In this document: positions 28,564-36,953 of the stretch, piece after piece
How positions within the stretch are numbered: the first letter of the stretch is position 1
How the letters are laid out: every line of letters starts with the position of its first letter
Source of the DNA: Nonomuraea basaltis
GTDB taxonomy: Bacteria; Actinomycetota; Actinomycetes; Streptosporangiales; Streptosporangiaceae
Length of the DNA stretch: 45,428 nucleotides
Assembly: GCF_005893125.1 (NCBI RefSeq)
Contig: NZ_VCJS01000100.1
Location: 1 to 45,428, forward strand
Direction of reading: 5' to 3'
Notes under the pieces: model-generated
The model's input: only the letters and a program-made list of their open reading frames with translations
What the model was told of the DNA's origin: nothing
The model's database searches: none
Position numbers and translations under genes: made by a program

Positions 28564-29181
28564 TCATTCGCGGACGTCCAGTCCGAGGGCGGTGGCCACG
28601 ACCGTCGCCTGGAAGGGATCGATGATCGCGTTCGTCAGCGTGACCGTGTGCGGGTCCAGCGTGCTCAGGTCGCTGCCACGCAGGTCGCACTTGGTGAGGT
28701 CGGCATGGTGCAGCCAGGCTCCCGACAGGTCGGCCCGCCGCAGCTCGGCGCCCCCGAGCCGGACTCCCGTCAGGTCGGCCTCGCGCAGCCGGGTGCCGTG
28801 GAAGGCGCTGCCGCGCAGGTCCGCGCCGGGCAGGCCGACGTAAGACCAGTCGCCGCCCTCGACCTTCAGCAGTCCGTACGTGCAGCCGTCGAACATGCTG
28901 CCCGTCAGCTTGCATCCCTTGAACGTCGCGTCGAAGAACGAGCAGCGCGTGAACGTGCAGTTGACGAACCGGGCGTCCTCGTGCACCGACACGTTGAACC
29001 GCACATTCCTGAACGTGCACTCCTCGAACGAGGAGCCGTGGTTGACCAGCTCCGTCATGTCCACGTCCTGGAACAGGACCCGTTGGTGGCTCTCGCCGGA
29101 GATCTCGAGGCTGTCCCAGTCAGTGGACATGATCGTTTTCTCGGTGGGCGGCGGCTGGACGCCGTGTTTCCTGTCTGCCAT
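28564..29181 (-). CDS. Pentapeptide-repeat protein
   Basis: A 205-residue protein whose residues about 50-175 consist of A(D/N)LxX-type pentapeptides (FEECTFRNVRF, CTFTRCSFFDATFKGCKLTG, ADLRGSAFHGTRLREADLTG, AELRRADLSGAWLHHADLTK). These fold as a right-handed beta helix. Such proteins include DNA mimics that protect gyrase (Qnr, MfpA), but the length and sequence do not identify the role. Start choice is open: the ATG at 29181 has no ribosome site but a TAGTTT -10 box 7-12 nt upstream, typical of leaderless transcripts. The ATG at 29130 would remove 17 residues. It follows the DSD1-like gene by 27 bp on the same strand. Confidence 0.82.
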   Translation of the reverse strand: MADRKHGVQPPPTEKTIMSTDWDSLEISGESHQRVLFQDVDMTELVNHGSSFEECTFRNVRFNVSVHEDARFVNCTFTRCSFFDATFKGCKLTGSMFDGCTYGLLKVEGGDWSYVGLPGADLRGSAFHGTRLREADLTGVRLGGAELRRADLSGAWLHHADLTKCDLRGSDLSTLDPHTVTLTNAIIDPFQATVVATALGLDVRE

Positions 29182-29208
29182 GCGAACAAACTAGCGGATC
29201 GGACAAGC

Positions 29209-30453
29209 TCAGAAGTAGGTGCGGATCAGGTCCACGACGGTGTAGTCCTCCGCGACCACCGGAATCACCTGCCACTTGTCGAACGCGGTGCACGGATGGG
29301 AGATGCCGAAGCAGATCAGCTCGCCCGGCGCGACCTCGGCGCCCGCGCTCACCTCGACGTACGCGTGGTGGTCGTTGACCGTCCTGACGCACAGGCCGGC
29401 GGCCGGGCGCAGCGTGCCGTCCAGAGCGCGGACCCGTCGCGGCACCGGCAGGCCCTCGTCGTAGGACACCTCGCGCTTGCCCATGCCGACGATGGCCAGA
29501 CCGTCCTCCGGCGCCGAGATCACCTGTGCCCACATCTCCAGCGCCGCGTCGAGCGAGCCCTCCCCGGGGATCCGCCGGAAGAACGGAGTCCACTCCCGAT
29601 AGATCCCGTCGTCGTGCGAGATGTAGGCGCCGCTGCGGAGGATCGTCCGCAGCCGATGGCCGGGCAGCCATGATCCGGCCAGCCGATCGGCGACGGCGTC
29701 GAAGTACTTGCTGCCGCCCGCGGTGACGATCACCTCCTCGCCCAGCAGGCCCTGTGCCGCCAGCCGGTGGACGGCCGCCCGCACGTCGTCCAGATACCGG
29801 CCGGCCGCCGCCACGTCGGGCAGCCCGCCCTCGTACGCGGCCACGCCGGCGAGCTCGATCCTGGAGGCTTCCGCCACCGCCCGGGCCACCTCGGTGAGCT
29901 CGGCGACGCTGCGGCAGCCGGTGCGCCCGCCGGGATGGCCCAGCTCGGCGAGCACCCGTAGGGGCCGCTCGCCCGGCACGGACCCGACCGCGTCGGCCAT
30001 CGCCCGCACGCCGGCCACCGAGTCGGCGAAGCAGAGGAAGTCGAAGCCCTGCTCGACCTGTCCGGCCGCCCAGCGCAGCGGGCCCGGATCGAGCAGCTCG
30101 TTGGCGAGCAGCACGCTGGGCACCCCCATGGCGCGGCAGGCGAGCGCCTGGTTGGCCGTGGCCACGCTGATCGCCGTGGCTCCCGCGCGCAGTTGGGCGG
30201 CGAAGAGCGAGGGCGCCATGGTGGTCTTGCCGTGCGGGGCGAACTCCAGGCCGTGCCGGGCGCAGAAGCGGGCCAGCGTGTCGATGTTGTGCGCGATGGC
30301 GGCCTGGCCGGCGACCATGATCGGCCAGGTGAACGCGCCGCCGAACAGGCTGGGCCGGCGGGCGGCGAACTCGTCCATGGAGATCGCCGGACCGGGCTGC
30401 CACATCCCCTTGGTGCGCCAGTCGATGTGCTCCGCCGGGACGATGAGGGTCAT
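29209..30453 (-). CDS. DSD1/D-threonine aldolase-type PLP enzyme (amino acid deaminase)
   Basis: A 414-residue PLP enzyme of the alanine-racemase-like fold type III group that includes D-serine dehydratase, D-threonine aldolase and amino acid deaminases. Lys76 (FAPHGKTTMAP) should form the Schiff base, and His386 and Cys388 (GISHPCTAFDKW) match the C-terminal metal ligands of DSD/DTA enzymes. Expected chemistry is deamination or retro-aldol cleavage of a D-amino acid or similar compound. It overlaps the upstream MBL gene by ATGA and is the last catabolic gene of the transporter operon, consistent with acting on the deacylated product. The ATG at 30453 has GGAGAG upstream. Confidence 0.82.
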   Translation of the reverse strand: MTLIVPAEHIDWRTKGMWQPGPAISMDEFAARRPSLFGGAFTWPIMVAGQAAIAHNIDTLARFCARHGLEFAPHGKTTMAPSLFAAQLRAGATAISVATANQALACRAMGVPSVLLANELLDPGPLRWAAGQVEQGFDFLCFADSVAGVRAMADAVGSVPGERPLRVLAELGHPGGRTGCRSVAELTEVARAVAEASRIELAGVAAYEGGLPDVAAAGRYLDDVRAAVHRLAAQGLLGEEVIVTAGGSKYFDAVADRLAGSWLPGHRLRTILRSGAYISHDDGIYREWTPFFRRIPGEGSLDAALEMWAQVISAPEDGLAIVGMGKREVSYDEGLPVPRRVRALDGTLRPAAGLCVRTVNDHHAYVEVSAGAEVAPGELICFGISHPCTAFDKWQVIPVVAEDYTVVDLIRTYF

Positions 30454-31178
30454 GTCGTGCTCTCCGGTAGTAGACCTCGGGCGAGGATGTCGCGTGCTGT
30501 GGTCAGGTGCCGGCGGGCCCGGTTCAGCGAGATCTCGTGGTGGCCGGGGAAGAGCGCGTCCACCTCGAGTTCGGCCAGGCGGGCCAGGCTGGCGGCGTAC
30601 TCGGGGATCCGGCAGTCGTGCAGGTTCTGCAGCGACACCCGGCCGCCGGTGAAGACGCAGTCGCCGGAGAACAGCGCGCGGTGGCCACGGGCCTCCAGCA
30701 GATAGCAGGTGTGGCCGTCGGCGTGGCCGGGCGTCGCGATCGCGCGCAGCGTCACCCCGCCCAGGTCGATCCGCGCGCCGTCGTCGATCGGCGCGGCCGA
30801 CGGGCAGGCGGGGAACACGTAGTCGGGGGGATACGTGCCGCCCGCCCGGGCCCGGTCGAGGCTGATCATCGATTCGTCGCCGGCCGCGATCCACCGGTCC
30901 GCCGGCGGGCCGGCGAGCACGCGCAGCCCCGGCACCCGGCGGGCCAGCTCGGCGGCGCCGCCGGCATGGTCGGCATGGCCGTGGGTCAGCAGCAGGTACG
31001 CCGGGACGGCGGCGCCCGCGTTGCGCAGGATCGCCTCGACGCCGTACCCGGCCCCGGCGTCGATCAGCGCGCAGGCCCGGGCACCCCGTACGAGGTAGAC
31101 GTGGCAATCCAGGGGGTCGGTGAGATCGAATCCGGCGGCGCCGCTGCCGATCAGGTCTACGTGATCGGTCAGTCGCAC
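30450..31178 (-). CDS. MBL-fold metallo-hydrolase
   Basis: A 242-residue metallo-beta-lactamase-fold protein with the complete metal motif H66-G-H-A-D70-H71, the PGHADGHTCYL loop, FSGDCVF and a final FPGHHEI histidine. This resembles glyoxalase II-type and small hydrolytic members. The substrate is unknown; operon position suggests hydrolysis of an ester, lactone or amide of the imported compound. The start is GTG at 31178 with GAGGTG upstream. It overlaps the M20 gene by 10 nt and the PLP enzyme gene by 4 nt. Confidence 0.85.
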   Translation of the reverse strand: MRLTDHVDLIGSGAAGFDLTDPLDCHVYLVRGARACALIDAGAGYGVEAILRNAGAAVPAYLLLTHGHADHAGGAAELARRVPGLRVLAGPPADRWIAAGDESMISLDRARAGGTYPPDYVFPACPSAAPIDDGARIDLGGVTLRAIATPGHADGHTCYLLEARGHRALFSGDCVFTGGRVSLQNLHDCRIPEYAASLARLAELEVDALFPGHHEISLNRARRHLTTARDILARGLLPESTT

Positions 31179-32314
31179 GCGCTCACCTCGGCCCGCCGGG
31201 CCAGGTCGGCGATGACCTCGGCCGCGAACCGCACATCGGCGAGGGCGACCGATTCCTCCGCGGAGTGCGCGTCGAGGATCGATCCCGGCCCGAAGACCAC
31301 CGCGGGGATGCCGGCCCGCGCGAGCTTGCTGGCGTCCGTGCCGAACGGCATGCCGTGCACGCTCGCGTCGCTCCCGCGGCCGGCGAGCGCGCGGCACAGC
31401 GCGGCGGCGATCGGGCTGTCCGCCGGGGTGTCCAGCGCGTAGTCCACGTTGAACGGAGGGTCGAGCTCGATCCGGCCGGGCAGCAGCGTCTTGAGCTCTT
31501 CCCCGTCGCTGCGCCACACGGCCATCGGGTCCTCCTCGGGCAGCGTGCGCCGGTCGACGTCGATCTCGCAGCGCCCGGGGACGATGTTCGGGCCGGTGCC
31601 GCCGTGGATGCGCGTGACGCATCTGGTGGCCGGGCCGAGCAGCGGGTGGGCGGGGAGGTCCGGCGGGGTCGCGTCGAGGTGGCCGAGCACGCGGGCCATC
31701 AGCGAGACGGCGTTGACCGCCTCAGCCGGGCGGGAGGTGTGGCCCGCCTCGCCCAGGGTGCGCACGGTGTAGCGGACCACGCCTTTGTGCGCGGTGGCCA
31801 CCGCCAGGCCGGTCGGCTCGCCGACCACCGCCCCGATGACCTCCGGCACGGGCAACGCGTCGAGCAGGCCCAGCACTCCCCGGTAGCGGTACTCCTCGTC
31901 GACGACGCAGGCCAGCAGCACGGTGTACGGCGGGACCGGGCCGGCGGCCAGCTCCGCGGTGGCGAGCATGAAGGCGGCCAGCGGGCCCTTCGCGTCGCAG
32001 GCGCCCCGGCCGTAGAGCCGACCGTCGCGGACCTCGCCCGCGTACGGGTCCACGGTCATGCCGTCGACCTCCACGGTGTCCAGATGCGACTCCAGCAGGA
32101 TGGCGCGGGGGTCACGGCCGGGCACCACGGCCACGACGTTCGGCCGGCCGGGCAGCACCTCGTGCGACTCCGCCGCGATCCCGTGGTCGGTGAGCCACCG
32201 CCGGACGACTCCGGCCAGCGCCGCCTCGCCCGGTCCTGATCCGTCGCGCGGGTTGACGCTCGGGGTGCGCACCAGCTCGCGCAGCAGCGTTTCGACGTCG
32301 TTCACAGTGCTCAC
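31169..32314 (-). CDS. M20 family peptidase/deacylase (ArgE/DapE-like)
   Basis: A 381-residue di-zinc amidohydrolase. Metal and catalytic residues are visible: His77 and Asp79 (LLESHLDTVEVDG), the bridging Asp107 (GACDAKG), Glu140-Glu141 (VVDEEYRYRG) and the C-terminal His in SILDAHSAEES. The dimerisation lid domain spans about residues 175-285. Family members remove N-acyl groups from amino acids or cleave dipeptides. Together with the dihydroorotase-like deacetylase at 38295 it suggests the imported substrate is N-acylated. The GTG at 32314 overlaps the permease stop by GTGA. Confidence 0.86.
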   Translation of the reverse strand: MSTVNDVETLLRELVRTPSVNPRDGSGPGEAALAGVVRRWLTDHGIAAESHEVLPGRPNVVAVVPGRDPRAILLESHLDTVEVDGMTVDPYAGEVRDGRLYGRGACDAKGPLAAFMLATAELAAGPVPPYTVLLACVVDEEYRYRGVLGLLDALPVPEVIGAVVGEPTGLAVATAHKGVVRYTVRTLGEAGHTSRPAEAVNAVSLMARVLGHLDATPPDLPAHPLLGPATRCVTRIHGGTGPNIVPGRCEIDVDRRTLPEEDPMAVWRSDGEELKTLLPGRIELDPPFNVDYALDTPADSPIAAALCRALAGRGSDASVHGMPFGTDASKLARAGIPAVVFGPGSILDAHSAEESVALADVRFAAEVIADLARRAEVSACD

Positions 32315-33255
32315 GTCGTCCGCCGTTCGCGGGCGTAGACGAGCAGGAGCCCGATGATCAGCAGTCCCAGGGCGACCTGGCGCAGCCCCTCGCCGAGGTT
32401 CCAGGCCACCAGCAGCGCGGTCAGAAGGGTCAGCAGCAACGCGCCGGCGACCGTGCCGAGCAGGTGCCCGCGACCGCCGAGGATGGACGTGCCCCCGAGG
32501 ACGACCGACGCGATCGACAGCAACTGGTAAGGGTTCCCCATGGTCAGCGAGCTGGTGCCGGTGAAGCCGAGCAGCACCAGCCCGGCGACTCCGGCCAGCA
32601 GCGCGCAGGCGGCGTACATGGCGAGCGTGGTGACGGGAACCGGCACACCGGAGGCCCGCGAGGCGGGCTCGCTGGTGCCCAGCGCGAAGGCGTAGCGCCC
32701 CAGGCGGGACAGGTGCAGCAGCCACACGGCGACGGCCGCGATGGCCAGCCACAGGATCGTGGCCAGCGGGATCCCCGCCACGCCGCCGTTGGCGAGTGCG
32801 TCGAGCAGCGGGATACCGGCCGACTTGGGCGAGCCGTTGGTGTAGATGAGCAGCGCGCCGGAGATCATGGTCCCGGTCGCCAGGGTCATCACCATCGGCG
32901 GCAGGCGCAGCCAGATCAGGCCCGCGGCGTTGACCAGCCCGACCAGCGCGCTGACCGCCAGCGCGACCACGATGGCGGCGGTACCGCCCGATCCGGCGGC
33001 GACCTGCGCGCATACGACGGCCGACAGGGCCACGACCGCCGAGACCGACAGGTCGATCCCGCTCATCATCACCACGAGCGTCTGCCCCACGGCGACGATG
33101 CCGAGGAAGGACGCCGTCTGGACCAGGTAGCGCACGCTCGCGACGCTGCCGAATCCGCCGGCGAAGAGGATCGCCGCCAACCAGGTCACCGCCAGCACGC
33201 CGAACGCCCATAGGGCCCGGTTGTCGCGCAGCGCACCCCGGACAACCGATGCCAT
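32311..33255 (-). CDS. CUT2-type ABC permease 2 (RbsC-like)
   Basis: A 314-residue inner membrane protein with 8-10 hydrophobic segments and the BPD_transp_2 signature VGQTLVVMMSGIDLSVSAVVALSAVV. It has the VVLGGTSILGGRGHLLGTVAGALLL loop that contacts the ATPase in RbsC/XylH-type transporters. It should pair with the other permease as a heterodimer. The start at 33255 is coupled to the upstream gene by TGATG. CUT2 transporters mostly carry pentoses, hexoses or sugar-like molecules (also autoinducer-2, erythritol and nucleosides). Confidence 0.87.
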   Translation of the reverse strand: MASVVRGALRDNRALWAFGVLAVTWLAAILFAGGFGSVASVRYLVQTASFLGIVAVGQTLVVMMSGIDLSVSAVVALSAVVCAQVAAGSGGTAAIVVALAVSALVGLVNAAGLIWLRLPPMVMTLATGTMISGALLIYTNGSPKSAGIPLLDALANGGVAGIPLATILWLAIAAVAVWLLHLSRLGRYAFALGTSEPASRASGVPVPVTTLAMYAACALLAGVAGLVLLGFTGTSSLTMGNPYQLLSIASVVLGGTSILGGRGHLLGTVAGALLLTLLTALLVAWNLGEGLRQVALGLLIIGLLLVYARERRTT

Positions 33256-34202
33256 CACGCCACCCTCTCTCTGGTCGCCAGCGTCTTCACCGCGACGGCG
33301 ACGACGAGGACGACGCCCTGCAGGATCATCTGGTAGAACGTCGAGATCCCGGTGAACAGCAGCAGGTTGGTCAGCAGGCCGAGCAGGAGCGCGCCGAGCA
33401 GCGTGCCGCGCATCTGCCCGACACCGCCGAAGAAGCTGATCCCGCCGAGCACCGCGACCGCGATGGAGTTCAACGTGTACGGCGTGCCGATCGTCGGGTC
33501 TCCCGAACCGGTCTGGATCGCCAGGCCGATGCCGGCCAGCCCGGTGAAGAAGCCGGCGAAGCCGTACGCGATGATCTTGACTCGCCGGGTGTTGATGCCG
33601 CTGGCGAACGCCCCGTGCTCGTTGCCGCCGACCGCGTAGAGTGCCAGCCCGAACCGGGTCGTCTTGACCAGTTTCCAGACGGCCAGGGCCACCCCGATGG
33701 CGATCGCGGGCAGCGCGAGGCCGTACCAGCCCAGGTTGTAGGCCCGCACCAGACCCTCCGGCACGTGCCCGCCCGGCTGGGGCAGCACGATCAGCGTGAC
33801 CCCGCCCCACAGGAACGACGCGGCGAGCGTGACGATGATCGGCGGCAGCCCGGCGTAGGCGACCAGCGCTCCGTTCGCGGCGCCGGCCAGCACGGTGACG
33901 CACAGGGCGATCGCCATGGAGGCCACCACGTTCCCCGCGGGGGCCATCACGAACACCGCCATGCCGAGCGAGAGCACGGCCCCCAGCGACAGGTCGATGC
34001 CGCCGGTGAGCATGACGATGGTCTGGCCGATCGCGGCCAGGATCAACGGCAGGAACTGCGCGGACAGGATGGTGATCGTCGACGCTTGGAGCAGCGTGGG
34101 GTCGAGCCGCTGGTAGACGACGAGCACCACGACGAGCAGGCCACCCAGCCCGACGAGGTCGAGCTGGCCGCGCGCGGCGCGCGCCCGGAGCCGGTCACGC
34201 AT
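33255..34202 (-). CDS. CUT2-type ABC permease 1 (RbsC-like)
   Basis: A 315-residue polytopic protein related to permease 2, with IGQTIVMLTGGIDLSLGAVLSLGMAV and VLGGISFFGGVGQMRGTLLGALLLG. The two permease genes lie in tandem, as in transporters with heteromeric channels. It is coupled to the ATPase by an 8-nt overlap at its start. No sequence feature identifies the substrate. Confidence 0.87.
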   Translation of the reverse strand: MRDRLRARAARGQLDLVGLGGLLVVVLVVYQRLDPTLLQASTITILSAQFLPLILAAIGQTIVMLTGGIDLSLGAVLSLGMAVFVMAPAGNVVASMAIALCVTVLAGAANGALVAYAGLPPIIVTLAASFLWGGVTLIVLPQPGGHVPEGLVRAYNLGWYGLALPAIAIGVALAVWKLVKTTRFGLALYAVGGNEHGAFASGINTRRVKIIAYGFAGFFTGLAGIGLAIQTGSGDPTIGTPYTLNSIAVAVLGGISFFGGVGQMRGTLLGALLLGLLTNLLLFTGISTFYQMILQGVVLVVAVAVKTLATRERVA

Positions 34203-35712
34203 GGGACGCCTCCCCGGTCGCGCCCCGGCCCGCCACGGAGGCGTGGACCAGACGTTCCTCGGTCAGTTCCGCCGCCTCCAGCCGATCCACGACCGTGCCC
34301 TCGTACATCACGAGGACCTCGTCGCACAGCCCGACCAGCTCCATGGTGTCGCCCGAGGTGACGAGCACCGCCATGCCCTCGGCGGCCAGCTCGCGCAGCA
34401 GGTGGTAGATCTCGCGTTTGGTGCCGACGTCGATGCCGCGGGTCGGCTCGGCGAGCAGCAGCACGCGTGGCCGGTTCGGCAGCCACTTGGCCAGGGCCAC
34501 CTTCTGCTGGTTGCCGCCGGAGAGCCGGCGCGCCTCCTGAGCCGGAGAGGCCGCCTTGATGCGCATCCGCTCGATCAGCTCGCCGACCAGCTCGTTCTCG
34601 CGCCGTCGCGAAACGGTGGTCAGGGTACGGGCAGGGGCGAGCGTGCGCAGGCTGGTCAGCGCGAGGTTGGCGCGGACGCTTCGTACCACGTGGAGTCCCT
34701 CGGTCTTGCGGTCCTCCGGCACGTACCCGATGCCCCGGCGGATCGCCTCCCGAGGCGACGCGAGCCGGCAGGGTTGTCCGTTCAGCTCGATCCGCCCGCT
34801 ATGGTGACGCAGGCCGAACAGGGCCCGCAGCACCTCCCGCTGCCCCTGGCCCTGCAGTCCGCCCAGCCCCACGATCCGGCCGGGCGCCAGTTCCAGGTCG
34901 ACCCCGGCGCAGGCGCCGGGGATGGACAGCCCGGCGACGCGCAGGACGGGGTCCGCCGGCGAGATGTCCGGCTTCGGCGGGAACATGGCTGACAGCTCCC
35001 GGCCCACCATCAGCCGCACGAGGTCGTCGTGGCCGGTCTCCTCGCGCATCCTGGTCGCCATCACCTCGCCGTCCTTGAGGACGGTGAGCCGGTCGCTGAT
35101 CGCGAGCAGCTCGCCCATCCGGTGGCTGACGATCACCACGGAACGGCCCCGCTCCCGCAGGTCGCCGACCACCCGGAAGACGGCGCGGACCTGGTCGTCG
35201 TCGAGCGCGGACGTCGCCTCGTCGAGGATCAGCAGGCGCGGATCCGCGGTCAGCGCCTTGGCCAGCTCCACCAGTTGCTGCGCGCCGAGCGGCAACCGGC
35301 CGGCGGGCGTGCGCGGGTCGACGTCGAGGCCGACCCGTTCCAGCAGCGGGCGGGCGCGAGCCACCAGATCGCGGTGGCGCACCAGGCCCCGGCGGCCGGG
35401 CCAGGCGCCGAGGAACACGTTCTCCGCCACGCTCTGGTAGGGGTTGAGGCTGAGCTCCTGGTGCACCGAGGCGATCCCGGCGGCCCGGGCGCGGTGCGGA
35501 GACCACGCGCGGACCGGCTCACCGTCGTACCTGATCGCCCCGGAATCCGGCGCGAGCAGGCCGTTGATCAGTGAGAGGACGGTGCTCTTGCCGGCGCCGT
35601 TCTCTCCCACCAGGGCGAGCACCTCTCCGGAGCGGATGTCGAAACTGACCTCGCGCAGGACGGTGACCCCGGCGAAGGACTTCGACACCCGCTCGACGTT
35701 CAGCAGGGTCAT
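34195..35712 (-). CDS. CUT2-type ABC transporter ATPase (tandem domains)
   Basis: A 505-residue protein with two fused nucleotide-binding domains, as in RbsA/MglA. The first has a full Walker A (36-44, GENGAGKST) and Walker B (LLILDEATSALDDD) but a degenerate signature (LPLGAQQLVELAKAL). The second has a degenerate P-loop (GLGGLQGQGQREVL) but a perfect signature (LSGGNQQKVALAKWL) and AEPTRGIDVG. This asymmetry is normal for the family, giving one competent site. The start at 35712 has GGAGG upstream, 14 bp after the binding-protein stop. Confidence 0.92.
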   Translation of the reverse strand: MTLLNVERVSKSFAGVTVLREVSFDIRSGEVLALVGENGAGKSTVLSLINGLLAPDSGAIRYDGEPVRAWSPHRARAAGIASVHQELSLNPYQSVAENVFLGAWPGRRGLVRHRDLVARARPLLERVGLDVDPRTPAGRLPLGAQQLVELAKALTADPRLLILDEATSALDDDQVRAVFRVVGDLRERGRSVVIVSHRMGELLAISDRLTVLKDGEVMATRMREETGHDDLVRLMVGRELSAMFPPKPDISPADPVLRVAGLSIPGACAGVDLELAPGRIVGLGGLQGQGQREVLRALFGLRHHSGRIELNGQPCRLASPREAIRRGIGYVPEDRKTEGLHVVRSVRANLALTSLRTLAPARTLTTVSRRRENELVGELIERMRIKAASPAQEARRLSGGNQQKVALAKWLPNRPRVLLLAEPTRGIDVGTKREIYHLLRELAAEGMAVLVTSGDTMELVGLCDEVLVMYEGTVVDRLEAAELTEERLVHASVAGRGATGEASHA

Positions 35713-35726
35713 GCGCGATTCCTCCG

Positions 35727-36797
35727 CTACTTGCCGACGAGCTTGTCGATCTCGCTCTGCGGGAGAGGCTGGATCGGGTACGAGTCGTCGGGCTGGTCGG
35801 CCTTGACGAACTGGTCGAGGTTGTCGTCGGTGATCTCCGGGAGCGGGACCGTGATGTTCATCGGGACGGCCGCGCCGCCGACCTTGGCCACCGCGGCCTG
35901 GAGCGCGATCACCGAGAGATAGTTGGGCTGCGCCGTGGCCACCGATGAGAACCCCTCCGAGCGCTTGTCCGCCCACATCTTGAGGAAGCCGTTGTAGTTC
36001 TCGCCGGTGATCGGGACGAGCTTCTTGTCCTGCTTCACCAGGGTCTGCAGGGCCGCCGCGGACAGCGCGCCGCCCTGGGAGAAGACCCCGGTGATGTCCG
36101 GGTTCGCGGAGTAGGCCGAGGCGAACGCCTGAGCCGCAGGTGCCAGGTTGTACTCGCTGTGCACGTTCGCCGCGATCTTGATGTCCGGGTACTTCTTGAA
36201 CACCTCATCGGCCCCCTTCCAGCGCTCCTCGCTGACCGACACGCCGGCCGGGCCGTTCATCGCGATGATCTCGCCCTTGCCCCCGAGCTTGTCGGCCAGC
36301 CACTGGGCGGTCATCCTGCCCCACTCGACCTGGTCGGTGCCGACCCTGATGACCTTCTCGCTGGTCACCAGGCTGTCGAAGTTCGCCACGACGATGCCCG
36401 CCGCCACGGCCTGCTCCATCACCGGGTTGAGCGCCGTGGAGGAGCCGGCGTCGACGAGGATGACGTCGTACTTCTGCGTGATCATCGCCTGGATCTGGGC
36501 GATCTGCTGGGAGGAGTCGCCGTTGGCGTTGAAGGTCTCGTAGCTGGCGATCTTGCCTTCGCCCTTCAGCCGCGCCACGTCCTCTTCGAGCATCTTCAGG
36601 GTCTGCTGCATCCACGACGGCGCCAGGTAGATCGTGGACCAGCCGACCTTGAGCGCCTTGGGGGCGGCGCTGGTCGTCCCGGCAGCGGGGGCGGCGGTCG
36701 TGCCGGCGCCTCCGGAGTCGACGTTGCACGCTCCGGTGGCGAGCAGCGCGCCGGCCGCCGCCGCGGCGATCAGAGCGCGCCGTGTCATTCCTGTCAT
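35727..36797 (-). CDS. Sugar-type substrate-binding lipoprotein (RbsB-like)
   Basis: A 356-residue periplasmic-binding-protein fold (Peripla_BP_4). The N-terminal signal runs MTRRALIAAAAAGALLATGAC; Cys24 is a probable lipidation site, although the lipobox (TGAC) lacks the usual Leu. It is followed by a flexible Thr/Ala/Gly linker. The family pattern is visible in DVILVDAGSSTALNPVMEQA, AGIVVANFD and ITGVFSQGGALSAAALQTL. It delivers the ligand to the transporter encoded downstream. The ATG at 36797 has AAGGAG 6 nt upstream. It is the first gene of the operon, facing the repeated elements at 36819-36943. Confidence 0.9.
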   Translation of the reverse strand: MTGMTRRALIAAAAAGALLATGACNVDSGGAGTTAAPAAGTTSAAPKALKVGWSTIYLAPSWMQQTLKMLEEDVARLKGEGKIASYETFNANGDSSQQIAQIQAMITQKYDVILVDAGSSTALNPVMEQAVAAGIVVANFDSLVTSEKVIRVGTDQVEWGRMTAQWLADKLGGKGEIIAMNGPAGVSVSEERWKGADEVFKKYPDIKIAANVHSEYNLAPAAQAFASAYSANPDITGVFSQGGALSAAALQTLVKQDKKLVPITGENYNGFLKMWADKRSEGFSSVATAQPNYLSVIALQAAVAKVGGAAVPMNITVPLPEITDDNLDQFVKADQPDDSYPIQPLPQSEIDKLVGK

Positions 36798-36818
36798 CTT
36801 GGCTCCTTAACGGACCAT

Positions 36819-36943
36819 GTTCGTAAGTAGTTCGTAGTATGGTGGGATCAGGATGCTCCTTCGGGGAACCTGCGGTCAACAGTGCAGGTCGTAAAAAGGA
36901 TGTGTCCTGGGCAAGTGCGAACTACTTCCGGACATAGGTCGTA
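36819..36943. promoter_or_regulatory. Divergent regulatory region with repeated TCGTA elements
   Basis: GTTCGTA occurs at 36819-36825 and 36830-36836 (11-bp phase, one helical turn). AGGTCGTA occurs at 36886-36893 and 36936-36943 (50 bp apart). AAGTAGTTCG (36825-36834) is perfectly inverted at 36918-36927. The region separates the transporter operon from the divergent regulator gene. Clusters near both start sites fit an autoregulated, looping or cooperative regulator. Confidence 0.6.
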
Positions 36944-36953
36944 TAGGGGGGTC

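Noticed and set aside
29209..31107. Apparent fusion of an MBL-region frame with the PLP enzyme
   Set aside because: The upstream part is an off-frame shadow of the MBL gene; ATGA coupling at 30450-30453 gives the true start.
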